Shown: in pieces, positions 33,344-45,087 of the stretch
Layout of the letters: each line of letters opens with the position of its first letter
Position numbering within the stretch: the stretch's first letter is position 1
Assembly: GCF_018294505.1 (NCBI RefSeq)
Contig: NC_057807.1
Location: 270,921,369-270,985,368, forward strand
Direction: 5' to 3'
DNA from: Triticum aestivum
Lineage: Eukaryota; Streptophyta; Magnoliopsida; Poales; Poaceae
DNA length: 64,000 bases
Translations under genes and position numbers: made by a program
The notes under the pieces: generated by a model
Databases searched by the model: none
Told to the model about the DNA's origin: nothing
The model's input: the letters and a program-made list of their open reading frames with translations, nothing else

Positions 33344-33539
33344 GAAACTGCAATAGCTAGAGAACAACTTGAGCTTAGTTGTGGCGCTCTCACACGAATT
33401 ATCTTCACACGTATTCTGAGCACTCCCAAAGAATTTGTAGCCACTTGCACCTGCAAGAAATCCTCTATAACGCTATGCTAGCTAGTTTTAAAAAGCGCAT
33501 ATTCAATTGAAATCCTCAATTAAAAATGATTCGTCTGAT

Positions 33540-33865
33540 TTTGACCGGATCAACAATTTCTCAATCTTCCTCATTCAATTATTTTATACTATTGGCTCAC
33601 ACTATGCTATCTAATTTTTAATGCCTTACAATTAATTAAGGTGTCCAATTTAGAATTGGGTCATACGATTTCAGCCGGGTCAACAATTTCTCAAGGAGCT
33701 CTCTCATTCAACTCTTTTAATTCCCTATGTTGCCTAATTGTTGACCGGGTCAACGTTTTCTCAAGGAGCTCTCTCATTCAATTCTTTCATGCAATTAAGG
33801 TATTGAATTTTGGATTTGATATACGATTTTAACTGGACCAACGATTTTTCAAATCAATCAGCAAC
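33540..33865 (+). repeat. degenerate tandem repeat, GGGTCAACAATTTCTCAA core
   Basis: Four related units, with CCGG.TCAACAATTTCTCAA or variants at about 33545, 33678, 33746 and 33836. The middle two share CAAGGAGCTCTCTCATTCAA. Non-coding. Confidence 0.7.
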
Positions 33866-34107
33866 AACCGGTTTATAAAAACACATCAATTCCACGCACC
33901 CTCTCACCACCTAAAAAAGAGCGCCACCATGTGATACTGCAGCACCAACATAGTATGTGCAGTCATGGACGCAAAAATTTCCCCACATAAATATATGTTG
34001 TTAGCGGATAACACAGAAGCACAACACCAAGGGCCCATCAAATCACCGTATTATGAATAAAAAATAAAACATACTCCATCATCTCCCCCGGCCAAACTAA
34101 ATATTCG

Positions 34108-34360
34108 ATCAGTTCCTAAATATAAGGTGTACTAGTTTGTTGGAAAGTCAAATTTCTTTAACTTTCACCAAGTTAAGAGAAAAAAATACCGACATCCACA
34201 ATGTTATAAAAAGTATGAAAATTCATTTCATGATGAATCTAATCATACTGATTTGATATTATGGATTTTGATATATTTCTCTACAAACTTGATCAAACTT
34301 AAAAGTTTTGAATTTTCAAAGAAAATACATCTTATATTTTAAAACAGAATGAGATGTTTT
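34108..34360. mobile_element. probable mariner-type MITE, degenerate
   Basis: A/T-rich segment from CAGTTCCTAAATATAAGGTG to CATCTTATATTTTAAAAC. The outer words are inverted relatives (AAATATAAG / CTTATATTT). Terminal CTCCCTCC and TA target sites are not conserved. Confidence 0.4.
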
Positions 34361-34429
34361 CTAAGAAACCCAACAACACCAGCGGTGCAACAAAGCCTGC
34401 CCAACCCTTCTACTTAAGATGAAAAGCCA

Positions 34430-34715
34430 ATGACACGGCTTTGCTATACGCAAGAGCTTCAAGGCTCGTCGGATTGGTTAGCCCCTCGATCACGATAGCC
34501 ATGGCACCTAGGAAGTTTCCATCTGCATCTCTGTATACCGCACTAGCAGCGCCCCGATCACCAACTCAGGATAAGTCTCCATTTACGGTGATCTTAGCAT
34601 GTCATATTCGGGGCCAATCCATGTCTCCTTTACGGGATGAGTTGGACGCGTAAGAACACTAGCTTTCCCAATGTTCTCAAGCTCATCAAGAAATCTTCCG
34701 GGGGTAGAGAGCAAC
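34430..34715 (-). pseudogene. RNase H-like (RVT_3) fragment
   Basis: On the minus strand, in two frames separated by an indel near 34600: ETWIGPEYDML, then ITVNGDLS with a stop, then GAASAVYRDADGNFLGAMA and IEGLTNPTSLEALAYSKAVS. This is the order of a plant RVT_3 RNase H domain as found at the C terminus of L1-type LINE ORF2 and in related host proteins (strand KINVDGA, then RD..GNFLGA, then LEALA helix). The remainder of the domain is absent. Not functional. Confidence 0.55.
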
Positions 34716-35100
34716 TTGAGCTCCAATTAATTTAGCACCCAAGGAGAGCTATATCAGCGGCGGAGCCCCAAGCACAGAGCCTGGCCACTAAAGGCCAATG
34801 CCCATGAGAGAGAGTATTGATGGGGAGAAGGAGAGTGTGGCCCAGTAAGAAGAAAAGGCCTAAGATAGGCAGCAAGGCAAGATTCAAGAAACAAAAGTGG
34901 GATGGGTGATAGAGGGCATCTCATATGCGCCACTCCTTGCAGCATACGTACATACATAAGCTCCTATTTAGAGCAGATCCTATTGGACGCGCACATGCAT
35001 TAAACGGAGGCTGTGACGCCCACGTGCAATGCAAGTTGGGCCGACCCACTTCGGGTTGGCTGGCTTCCACATGTGGGTTGCTCGATTCTTCTTCGTTTGC
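34716..35100. other. no gene recognised
   Basis: Mixed-composition sequence with no ORF or repeat that I can support. Confidence 0.4.
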
Positions 35101-37552
35101 TGGCATTCACGTGCGATTTTTCTTTATTTTTTCTTTTTGTTTTCTGTTCGGGTTTTCGTTCCTGATTTTTATTTTCCTTTTCCTTTTCTTTGTTTTTTCC
35201 TTCTCTACCAGGTTTGGTTTCTCCACTTGTTTCGTCTGGTTTTTGTTTCAGTTTTTTCCTTTCTCTTTTTCCAGATTTTTTATTTCTTTTGGTTTTTTCT
35301 GTTTATTTTTTCTTTTTCTTTTCCTTTTCCTTTTTGTACATTATACAAAGAGCTCACCTGTGTATGTACAGCAAGTTTTATAGTACATTTAAGAAAATGT
35401 TCACAGTATATGAAGGAAATGTTCAATGTATTTTTATAAAATGCGCATTGCTCATTTTAAAAATGTTCAGTGTATAAAATAATAATCAATAATGTTCAAT
35501 GTGTATTTCAAAATTGTTCAGCGTATATCACAAAAATGTTGAATGTGTATTTCAATATTGTTCAGCGTATATTACAAGAATGTTCAAATGTATATTAAGA
35601 AGACATTCGTCGTATATAAATTTTTTCAGTAACTGTTAAGAATTTCGAATTTGTGTTCATGTTTTAAAAAAATATTCATGTTTTAATAGTTTGTTTGAAT
35701 TTCAAAATCTGTTCATGATTTTCATACATTATTCGCATTTTTCAAAGAAATGTTGAAAAAAATATCCCGGATCTGCCGCTGTACCCAGTACTTTTAAGTT
35801 TAGCATTGTAAATTGGCAACCAGCCCTCGATAGGTTGACGGGCTACGAACGCTGATGTCGATCAAATGGTTTGGAGGTTCGACTCCAACTTTTCCCTTCC
35901 ATTTTTACTTATATTATGTTTGAGCCAGCGAATGGACCGGCCCGTATTCACGCTCGTTCAGCGAAGGCTTGATGATTTGCCGCACACGAGCGGCAAACAG
36001 GAGCACTCCCGACGATTTGCTGCACGCGAGCGGCAAATAGGAGCACTCCCTATTGACTGCGTACCCCCCCCCCCCCCCCCCCCCCCCCCCGCGCAGCGTC
36101 TGTTCTATATGAGCCGACCCAATTTGACTTTCCTCCATGAACCAGTTTTTCATTGCTTCTTGTTTTGTTTTTCCTTTCTTTTTTGCTTTTTCATTTCTCT
36201 TTTTCCATATTTTTCCTTTCTTATTTTTCAAACTCATGAACTTTCTATAATTCTTGATTCTTTCCAAATTCATGATTTTTTTTATTCATAATTTTTTAAA
36301 GGCACAAACATTTTTTCGAATTCATGGACGGTTTTCATGAACTTTTTTTAAAATCATGCACAATTTTATAGATAAAAAAATATAATACGTGAAAATTTTA
36401 TGAAATACAGGAACAATTTTCAAATTCAAGATAAAAATGAAATCTGAGAATATTTTTCACATTCCTGAACGTTTTTTAGAAAATTTGGAAGAATTTTAGA
36501 TTATTACAGGAACAATTACCAAATTAAAGACATTTTCAAAACCAAAGAACATTTTTTTGGAATCTAGGAACATTTTCCAATTCATGAACATATTTTGAAA
36601 TCACAGGGCATTTCTCAAATTTGGAAACAATTTTTGAATTTTGAAGTATTTTTAAATCCAAAAACATTGTTTCAAGATTCATGATTTTTTTAATCTGAAA
36701 GATTTTTTTGCAATTCCAAACATTTTAAAATTTGTAATCAATTTTCGAACTTTTAAGAACATGATCCAAGTACCTCCTGAAAGAAGACCGGTGCTGCTAG
36801 CTACTCCGGCGCGCGGTGTTCACAACTAGTAGTGGGGGCGTCCTTCTTGAGGTAACTAGAGCCGGTTTTCTCAGGTTAGTTTCTTCTTTTTTTTCATTTT
36901 TGCATTTGTTTTTTCACTTTTATTTTTCAATTTATTTATTCTTTGGATCATTTTGTTTATTTTATGGTTTTAATTTTCTTGGTTTTCTTAGTTTCTTTTT
37001 TGGTTTTACATTTTACATTTTTTTTTTATATGTCAACAACATTTTACATGTTTGACATATTTACAATAGAAATTCTAAAAATTAAAATATATGATCAACA
37101 TTTTGTTTGTTCATATTTTAACATTTTAAATGTTTGATGATCACTTATAAGATGAACATTTTTTAAGACATGGTCCACATTTTATCCATAAATTATTTAA
37201 TATGCTTGGTTAACATTTTCATACAAAAGGATTAATATTTTTGAATACATGGTCAACATTTCTTCAAACGCTTGATTAACACTTTTACATACATGATCAA
37301 AAAAATTCATCATTTTTTATTACATTGTCAATATTTTTTATTCACATTTAAACATTTCAGAAATGATTTATTAACCTTTTCCAAATACTTGTTCATTTTC
37401 TTTGCCAAATTCCCGATTAAAACTTTTATATACATGATACAAAAATTTATCATTTTTCTAAAACATGATCCACATTTTTACTATACACGTTCAACATTTT
37501 TTACATCTTGTTCAACATGATTAAAACTTTATATATATATATATATATATAA
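35101..37552. repeat. A/T-rich dispersed repeat region
   Basis: Dominated by T-runs and by repeated words of the type ATGAACATTTTT, TTCATGAAC and CAACATTTT. The Phe-rich ORFs here are artefacts of T-runs. Includes a pair of 40-bp units (35974-36053, core GAGCGGCAAATAGGAGCACT), a 27-base C run (36064-36090) and an (AT)n run (37531-37552). The same style of sequence recurs at 60540-63760, so both belong to one dispersed family that I cannot classify. Confidence 0.6.
35815..35895 (+). other. tRNA-like segment with perfect box B
   Basis: GGTTCGACTCC (35877-35887) matches the pol III box B consensus GGTTCGANTCC. A recognisable box A and a full cloverleaf are not evident. It may be tRNA-derived, as in the related repeats at 62.8 and 63.4 kb. 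Confidence 0.3.
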
Positions 37553-37555
37553 TTA

Positions 37556-40500
37556 GCAGAATAACTTATCTGATAACACTTCCGCACTGCACGCTCAACG
37601 CAAGTGCACTCATTGTTTGAACCAAGTGTGCTGCAACACTCACACGAGTGAACTTCCCGTCGGAAAAAACTGCACGCGTTGATTTTTCGGTACTGTTTTT
37701 GCTCTAGTTTTTTAACCGTTTATCGGAACAAGGCGTGAATATACCGTTGAAAAGCTATGGATTAGGCACAACTTCGCCATGTTGAACACTTTTTGAGATT
37801 CCTCATGGTTTAAGAGCAGTTTTAAAAATGGTGTGGCCCATGACGAGTGGCAGCGAGCGTTTATTCGCGATTTCTTCTAAACCGCTCGTCGGAACGAAGC
37901 AAATAATACACCGTTGAAAATATATCGTTGATGCGCATCTTTTTCATATCTATTATTTTCTCTAATTCGTTACGGTTTAAAGGCAGTTTAGAATTTACTA
38001 AATCGCGGAATTATGTTTTTCAAATTTTTTCAAATTTTCAGTATTGTTTTCGCTCTAGTTTTTTAACCGTTTGTCGAAACAAGGCGCGTAATATATCGTT
38101 GAAAAGCTTTGGACGAGACACAACTTTCATATGTTGCAATGTTTTTTAGATTCCTTATAGTTTTTAGTTAATTTTGAAAATCATGTGGCGGGCGACGAGT
38201 GACAGCTGCAGTTTTTCGCGAAATTTTTACAAACCGCTGCTCGGAACGATACGCCGTCGGAAAGGTATCGACGAGGCACAACTTTTTCATGTAGAACACT
38301 CTCTCTAATTCGTTACGGTTTAAGAGCAGTTTTAAATTTACCAAAATACGGACACTCTGTTTTTCGCGACACCCAAATCAACGTGCGTACTTCATCCGAC
38401 TGAAAACCGCACTGCATCGGACGAAAAGCCGCACTGCATTAGACGGGCAAGAGAACTGCATGGTTTCCTTTTTGTGGGACGTAAATTTTTGAAGACGAGG
38501 AAGAAAACCGCACTGCTTTTAGACGGAAAAGCGCACTACATCAAAGAGTCAAGCGAACTTCATGATTTTTTGTCGGGCGTAAATTTTCTCAGATGAGCTT
38601 TTGTGAGTTTTTGTCGTCATTTTTTATGAAAGAACGCACTGCTTCGAACGAAAAACCGCACTGCATCAGAAAGTCAAGCAAGTCAAGCAAACTTCATGAT
38701 TTCCCTTTGTTGGACGTAAATTTTCTCGAACGAGTTTTTGTTTTCTTTTTTTAAACATTTTTTTATAAACAAGAGTGGACCGCAGAGACGAGTGCAAATG
38801 AACCTCGACATACATGGAAGTGAACCACATTACTATTTTTTGTTTCGCTAATTTTTTCACACTTCCATGCTTTGTGCATGTGAACACCATCACTCTCAAA
38901 AGTGAACCACAACGGAGGGCCAAACACACTGCAGCGTTGCATTTGATATAGTGAACAATGGAGGAGTTTTATTATAGTGAACCACGTGGGAGAACAAAGT
39001 GAGCTTCAAAACATATACTCTATATCTTTTCATTGTTTTTAAACAGCCACACACACAGCCATACACACAAAATCCACAATGTCACCAGCTGAACGACAAT
39101 TGAGCACTAGCCGTGACGTACTAGATCACACCCCAGTGGCGTACTGCACCTGCAAACTACACCATGCCACTGAACTGCATATTCGAAATAAAAAAAGGCT
39201 GGCTAGATGAAACTTTTTCTATAAAAATAAAAGAAAAAAATGCTGCCCGCGCCACCAAAACTGTAATCACGCTGCAATTAACTCCTCGCGTGATCCGGGT
39301 GCACTGCTCGCATGATCCGTGTGCACTGCACATCCAAAATCCAAAAAAAGAAAAAAAAAACTCCTATGACCCGCACAGCCACCGAGGTGGAGCGCCATGG
39401 AGGAGAGCAACTCCACTCCAGCTTCGGCCACCCCTGGATCTGCATTTGTGTTGTTGTTGACGCCGTTTTTTCTCTCCGCGCTGACAAGTTGACTGGGATT
39501 CTGAATTTCTTGAGGTGGTTCTTCACTGTGCTCAAACAAGCCGCAAAGCATACTAATTTGAGATTTTACTGCACTAAATTCATCAAAATCAACAACAAAA
39601 GTGGATTGTCTCACTGCAGGCCGCGGAGACATCTAGTTCATTTTTTACACAGTGGACTGAACGAAAATGCCAGGCGAACTCCACAGTCGAGGCGCAAGTA
39701 CTGCAAATAGAGCTGCACACAGGTAAAATCCTTAGTCGTCCACAAATCATGCATGCCTTTTCGTTTGTAGACCAGTTTTCGAACTACAAGAAGATAAGTT
39801 GGCTGAACCTCATGCCGGGGGCACCAAACAAACTGCAAAGAGGAATTAACGAGCTGCATTAGAAATTTTACTGCACTGAATTCACAGTGCACTGAACGGA
39901 AACCGTTCTGCACACCTAGGAGGGAGGGAAGGGAAGGGGCGGCGGATGGATCTTGGCAAGATGGGGGTCACCAGTACCCGCGAACCACAAGTCACACACC
40001 ATCGTACTCCTCGTCGTTTTTGTCAGCTCCACCGCACTGTACATCTACGCACCGCCGAACTGCACACAGGAAACGAGATGGGGTCAGGAAGATGTGGTGT
40101 TCGGCGGGTGAGCACTAGGGAGGAGGATCCAAGGAGTCGGGGTGGTGGTTGCCATCGGAGGAGTGGGTGCTGTGGGGTTGGGTGGCCCGTGCGCCAGCGG
40201 GGCACTATGCCGGCGAGTCACGGAGAAGACAGGGTAATCGCGGGCCAGGAGTTAACGAACTGCACGATGTCCTCCTATTGTTGTAACAGGGGAACAGGGG
40301 CGGTGCTCACCTGAGGATCCCGCCGGCGGACGACCGGTTGAGCTCGCTGGAAGCGGAGCCGTTGCTGTTGTCATCACCGGCGTGCCCATGAACTGCTTGA
40401 CATTAACACCCACAACCGCATCTCACACAGCCGAGCTGCACATCCACGGGCGCCAGACTGGACGCACGATCCCTGCTACCGTAGCCACCGTGTATCTCCT

Positions 40501-40886
40501 GGCACATCGTCGCCGTCCTAGGAGAAGAGATCCAGCCCATATCGGGCCGGCCATGGGAGGGAGCTGGCGCTGGAGGAAGATGGCGCTCCATCGGATACCT
40601 TCCATCCGTCCGGCGCGACGGCATGGTGAAAGGCGATAGATGAGGGGAGGTGGAGCGGGATCCCACCGGATCCGGTGGTTGCCGGGCAGGGCATGGCCGC
40701 CGGAGGTAGTTGGCTGGGCGAGGGCCATGGCCCTGTGCGGCGGCGGTGGGCGGGATAGGAAGGCGGGTCAGGGGAGGCATGTGGGGCGGAGGAGGGGCAG
40801 GGGTGGGTGGTGGTGGTGGTGGGGTGGGGCGCCGCGGTTGTCGGGTCCGCCCCGCGGTCACCGGCTCTCCGGAGGGGTTGTGGGCG
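37556..40886. repeat. unclassified repeat with CCGCACTGCAT words
   Basis: Long non-coding segment starting TTAGCAGAATAACTTATC beside (AT)n. It is rich in ACCGCACTGCAT, GAACTGCAT and GTGAACCAC words (38380-39930) and turns GC-rich from 39930. The same word TTAGCAGAATAA returns at 47223 beside another (TA)n run, beyond the LINE insertion, so 37556-47290 may be one larger element interrupted by the LINE. No ORF with a recognised domain. Confidence 0.4.
37690..38390 (+). repeat. tandem repeat, ~351-bp dimer of ~175-bp units
   Basis: GCTCTAGTTTTTTAACCG occurs at 37701 and 38052, and TCTAATTCGTTACGGTTTAA at 37961 and 38304. A related half-unit (AACCG.T..TCGGAAC...) is found at about 37716, 37882, 38067 and 38234, spaced 166, 185 and 167 bp. 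Confidence 0.7.
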
Positions 40887-40945
40887 ACGGGGCTTGGGGA
40901 GTTTTTTTTTTTTTTTTTTGAAACGGAACACAGATTGCATTCCTC

Positions 40946-43900
40946 CTACATATCATTGCTGGGCAAGTCCCCAGCTACAAGGTTCTGAACAAACTCTGGG
41001 AATTGTCCCAGCCAAGTAATACATGCACCAGAGTTTAATGTTGCTCCAAACGCTGCTAGCCTATGCGCCATTCGGTTACATGTTCGTGAACAGTTTACAA
41101 CACATACATCTGAAAAACCTACATGTAACTGAAATTTAATCTCTCTGAAAATGGCCCCTAGTGCAGACAGGTCATATTCCTCAGTAGACACAGCCCTTCT
41201 TAACTGTGTAGAATCTGTTTCAAACATCACTCTATCACAGCCCATTTGGCTAGCAATGTTTATTGCATACAACATAGCCACTGCTTCAGATTGGAAAGCA
41301 TCAGCCATATGTTCCAGTTTGCCAGCACCTGCAGCTACAGCTATACCTTGATCATTTCTAATGATAAATCCCCAACCTCCATCATTGGAAATCCTGTGAA
41401 AAGCTGCATCAGTGTTGATCTTCAATATTCCTGAAGCTGGTCTTGTCCACTTTTGCTTTGGCTGTTGGGCTATCCCCTTCCCTTTCTCCTGTACCTTCAT
41501 GACATTTATAAAGTGATAATCAATAGAAGAGCAAATTTCATTCGATGGTTTAATGGCCTTCCCTTTATTTGCATTGTTTCTTTCATGCCACCAAAGCCAA
41601 AGTAATAAACATGTTTTTAACTTGATCTCCTCCCTCAAATTAATAATTTCTTCGATGAAGTTTAAAGCATTAACACAGGGGATTAGCTGCAGCCTAACAT
41701 GCTCGAGTTGAGCCATTCTCCATATTTCTCTTACTTTCTTGCATTTGATGAAACAGTGCCCCCCATCCTCATCCAATCTATAACAAATAGGGCAACGAGT
41801 GTCAACTTCCATACCTCTGTTTTGTAGCTTTGTTCGCAATGGTAAGCTATTGGTTGCTAGCCTCCATAAAAAATGGAGCACTTTGTTTGGGAGGGGCATT
41901 GTCCATAGTTTAAGCCAGTCAAATCCACCATCTTCTTCAGCTGCACTTGAGGTAGATGTTAGACCTGAGAGAGATTCTCGAGCTGCACAATCTATTGCTA
42001 CTTTGTATGCAGATTTTACTGAAAATATACCTTTTTATCATAGTGCCATGCCGTGAAGTCCTCGAGATGATCTTGGATTGGGATCTGAAGGATACACTTT
42101 GTATCTTCCGGGGTAAAAGTTTGCCTCACTAGTTCTTCGTCCCATTTGTTGGTGATTGGGTTAATTAGCTCACTGACTTTAGTTATCAAATTATTGCCCC
42201 TATGGGAGACGACCCTTCTGGTGTTACCTCTCGGAATCCATGGGTCACTCCATATGTCAATATCCTTGCCATTCCCAACTCTCCATATGATTCCTTTTCT
42301 CAGCAGCTCAACACCCTTTAGTATGCTGCGCCATGCATAAGAAATGCCACTACTTGGTCTCGCCCGCAGAATTGAACATCCTGGGTAGTATCTACTTGAA
42401 AGAACCTGGGCACAAAGAGAGGAGGGGTTTTGGAGCAGCCTCCATGCTTGTCTTGCCAGCATTGCCAGATTGAACGCATGTAGATCCCTAAATCCCAAGC
42501 CTCCATTTCTTTTTGATCTAGTAAGCCTCTCCCAGCTGACCCAATGCACTTTATTTTCCTTATCCATTTGGCTCCACCAATACCTATTAATCATGGTGCT
42601 CAGTTCTTCACATAGGCCCTTGGTGAGATCAAAGCACGCCATGCTGTAGACAGGAATAGCTTGTGCCACGGCTTTTATTAGAATTTCTTTCCCTGCCTTC
42701 GAAAGTAGTTTCTCCTTCCAACCTTGAATCCTTTTCCATATTCTTTCCTTTACATATTCAAACATCTTCGCTTTTGCTTTGCCAACATATGTTGGAAGAC
42801 CTAAATATTTTGATGCAAGGCCCTCAGTTATAATGTTCAATGTCCTCTTCATTTCTTCCTTTTGCCAAGGCCTCGTATTTTTACTGAATAAAATGGATGA
42901 CTTGTCCTTGTTTATCATTTGCCCTGAGCAGCTTCCATATATGTTCAAAATGCGTTCAACTTCTTGAGCACTGCTTGCACTAGCCTCCATTAGCAGCAGA
43001 GAATCATCTGCAAAAAGTAGGTGACTAACACTAGGAGCTCCTCTGCATATTTTAATTCCTCTAATTAACCCTCTCCTTTCAGCATTGTGCAGCATGGCTG
43101 AGAACCCTTCCGCACAAAGTAGAAACAGATATGGGGAAAGTGGATCCCCTTGACGAAGTCCCCTTTGGGGTGTGATTGTTTCGGTTACATCCCCATTCAC
43201 TTTAATCTTGTATTTGACAGTGGAGATGCACTTCATTATCAAATTCATCCACCCTTCATCGAAACCCAGTCTATGCATCATCTCCTTTAAGAAGGTCCAT
43301 TCGACACGGTCGTATGCCTTGCTCATGTCTAGTTTTATTGCTGCATAACCTACTGAGCCATTTCTTTTCCTCTGCAAGAAGTGTGTTAGTTCATATGCCA
43401 GCAGAGTATTATCAGAAATGAGGCGACCAGGCACGAAGGCACTCTGGTTAGGCGAGATTATATCAGGAAGAATTATTTTGAGCCTATTCGTTATTACCTT
43501 GGAGACCAGCTTGTATACCACATTACATAGGCTTATTGGTCTCATATCATTAATCTTCACTGGATTGTTATTTTTCGGGATTAGCACAATAAGTGTATCA
43601 TTCCAGCCCTCTGGCATGTTTCCTCCCCTCAGAATATGAAGCACTTCCTTGACCACTTGTTCTCCGACAATTTGCCAAAACTTTTTGAAAAAAATAGCAG
43701 GCATTCCATCGGGACCCGGGGCTTTGAGGTCACCCATACCATTTAGTGCTGCTTTAACCTCTTCTTCAGTGTACTCAGCACACAAAACATTGTTCATGCT
43801 CTCAGTCACCCTCGGTTGTACAACATGCATAACTTCCTCGATGTTGCTCCCTGTCACCGTGGTGGAGAAAATGTTCAAAAAGTAGTTTGCAATATGTTCC

Positions 43901-45087
43901 TTTAGTGCATCTTCCCCTTCTGCCCAGCTTCCATCATCCCTCTGTAACTTTTTAATTGTGTTTCTCCTTTTCCTTTCAAAGGCAAAGGCATGGAAAAATG
44001 ATGTATTTTTGTCCCCAGACTGTAGCCACTTTACGTGGGCTCGTTGTCTCCAGTGAGTATCCTGCTGGTGTTCAAGTCGGTCCAGTTTCTCTTGAAGAAA
44101 ATGTTCTCTTGAAACTTGGTCTTGGCTGATGTCGCCCCTTCTCACTTCTTCCAAGTCTTTTTTTAAATTTTTTATTCTTTTCTGAAGATCTCCCAACATG
44201 TTGACATCCCAGTTTTTTAAGTCGCCTGCAACCTTGCTTAGCATACCTTGAGTAGTAGTGTCCCCTCTCATCCTTGCTGTGGCCCAGGCATTCTTTACAA
44301 TGACCTCACAATCTTCCTCTTGTAGCCATCTTGCTTCGAATCTGAAATTATGTGCTCTTTTCCTGAACCTTTGGGCCCCAACGGATCCATCTATGTGGAT
44401 AATCACAGGCCTGTGATCTGAATGGCGCGGGTCGCCGTTCACCACTTTAAAGTGTGGGAACCTTGTACACCAACTTCTCGAACCTACCATTCTGTCTAGC
44501 CTTTCCTTTATGTATCAGCTAGCCTCCCAACTCTGATTGCGCCAGGTGTACTTATCTCCTACATAGCCTAAATCCTTAAGGCCACAATCATCAAGAGCCA
44601 TTCGGAATCCCTCCATTTGACTTTGTGCTCTAGCTGGCCCTCCCTTCTTCTCATGGTTAAATAATATTTCATTGAAATCGCCTGCACATAACCATGGAAG
44701 GTTCAATTGTTGCTTAAGAATGCGCAGGAGCCTCCAAGTTACTTTCCTTCTATCAGTAGATGGTTCCCCATAAATACCTGTGAAGCGCCATTTGAAACCA
44801 TCTTTTTCTATCACTTCTGCATCAATATGATATCTTGAGTAGTTGTGCAACTCCAACCTTATTTCTTTCTTCCAAAACAAAGCTAGTCCTCCACTTTTTC
44901 CTTCGCAGTCTCTTACCACCATATTGCTCATTCCCAGCATCCACTTGAATTTCTCCATTCTCCTCTCATCCATTTTGGTTTCAGACAAGAAGAGGATGTC
45001 GGGGTCCTCCTGCTTCTGGAGGTCCAGAAGCCCCCGGACTGCCGGGCCATTCCCCAGTCCCCGGCAGTTCCAAGCTATTATTTTCAT
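40946..45087 (-). pseudogene. LINE ORF2: endonuclease, reverse transcriptase, RNase H
   Basis: Target-primed reverse transcription protein. From the ATG at 45087: an APE-type endonuclease (MKIIAWNCRGLGNG start, ETKMDERR, GDFNEIL), a reverse transcriptase (GPDGMPAIFFKKFW, PISLCNVVYKLVSK, GLRQGDPLSPYLFL and the active-site HLLFADDSLLLM), a zf-RVT segment (FLWRLATNSLPLR, CPICYRLDEDGGHCF) and a C-terminal RNase H of the plant L1 type (ILKINTDAAFH, MFETDSTQL, NRMAHRLAAFG). Two breaks: an in-frame TGA at 44515-44517 between EN and RT, explained by CGA to TGA, and loss of one A from a homopolymer near 42030-42035. All catalytic motifs survive. Total would be about 1380 residues. Confidence 0.92.

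Noticed and set aside
32834..33481. 215-codon ORF in the retroposon
   Set aside because: Low-complexity Pro/Thr/His/Arg frame on the strand opposite to the poly(A) tail; several other frames are equally open.
35101..35480. Phe-rich ORFs up to 152 codons that look like membrane proteins
   Set aside because: They arise from T-run DNA (TTTTTCTTTTTG words) in several frames at once. Composition, not a protein, explains the hydrophobicity.
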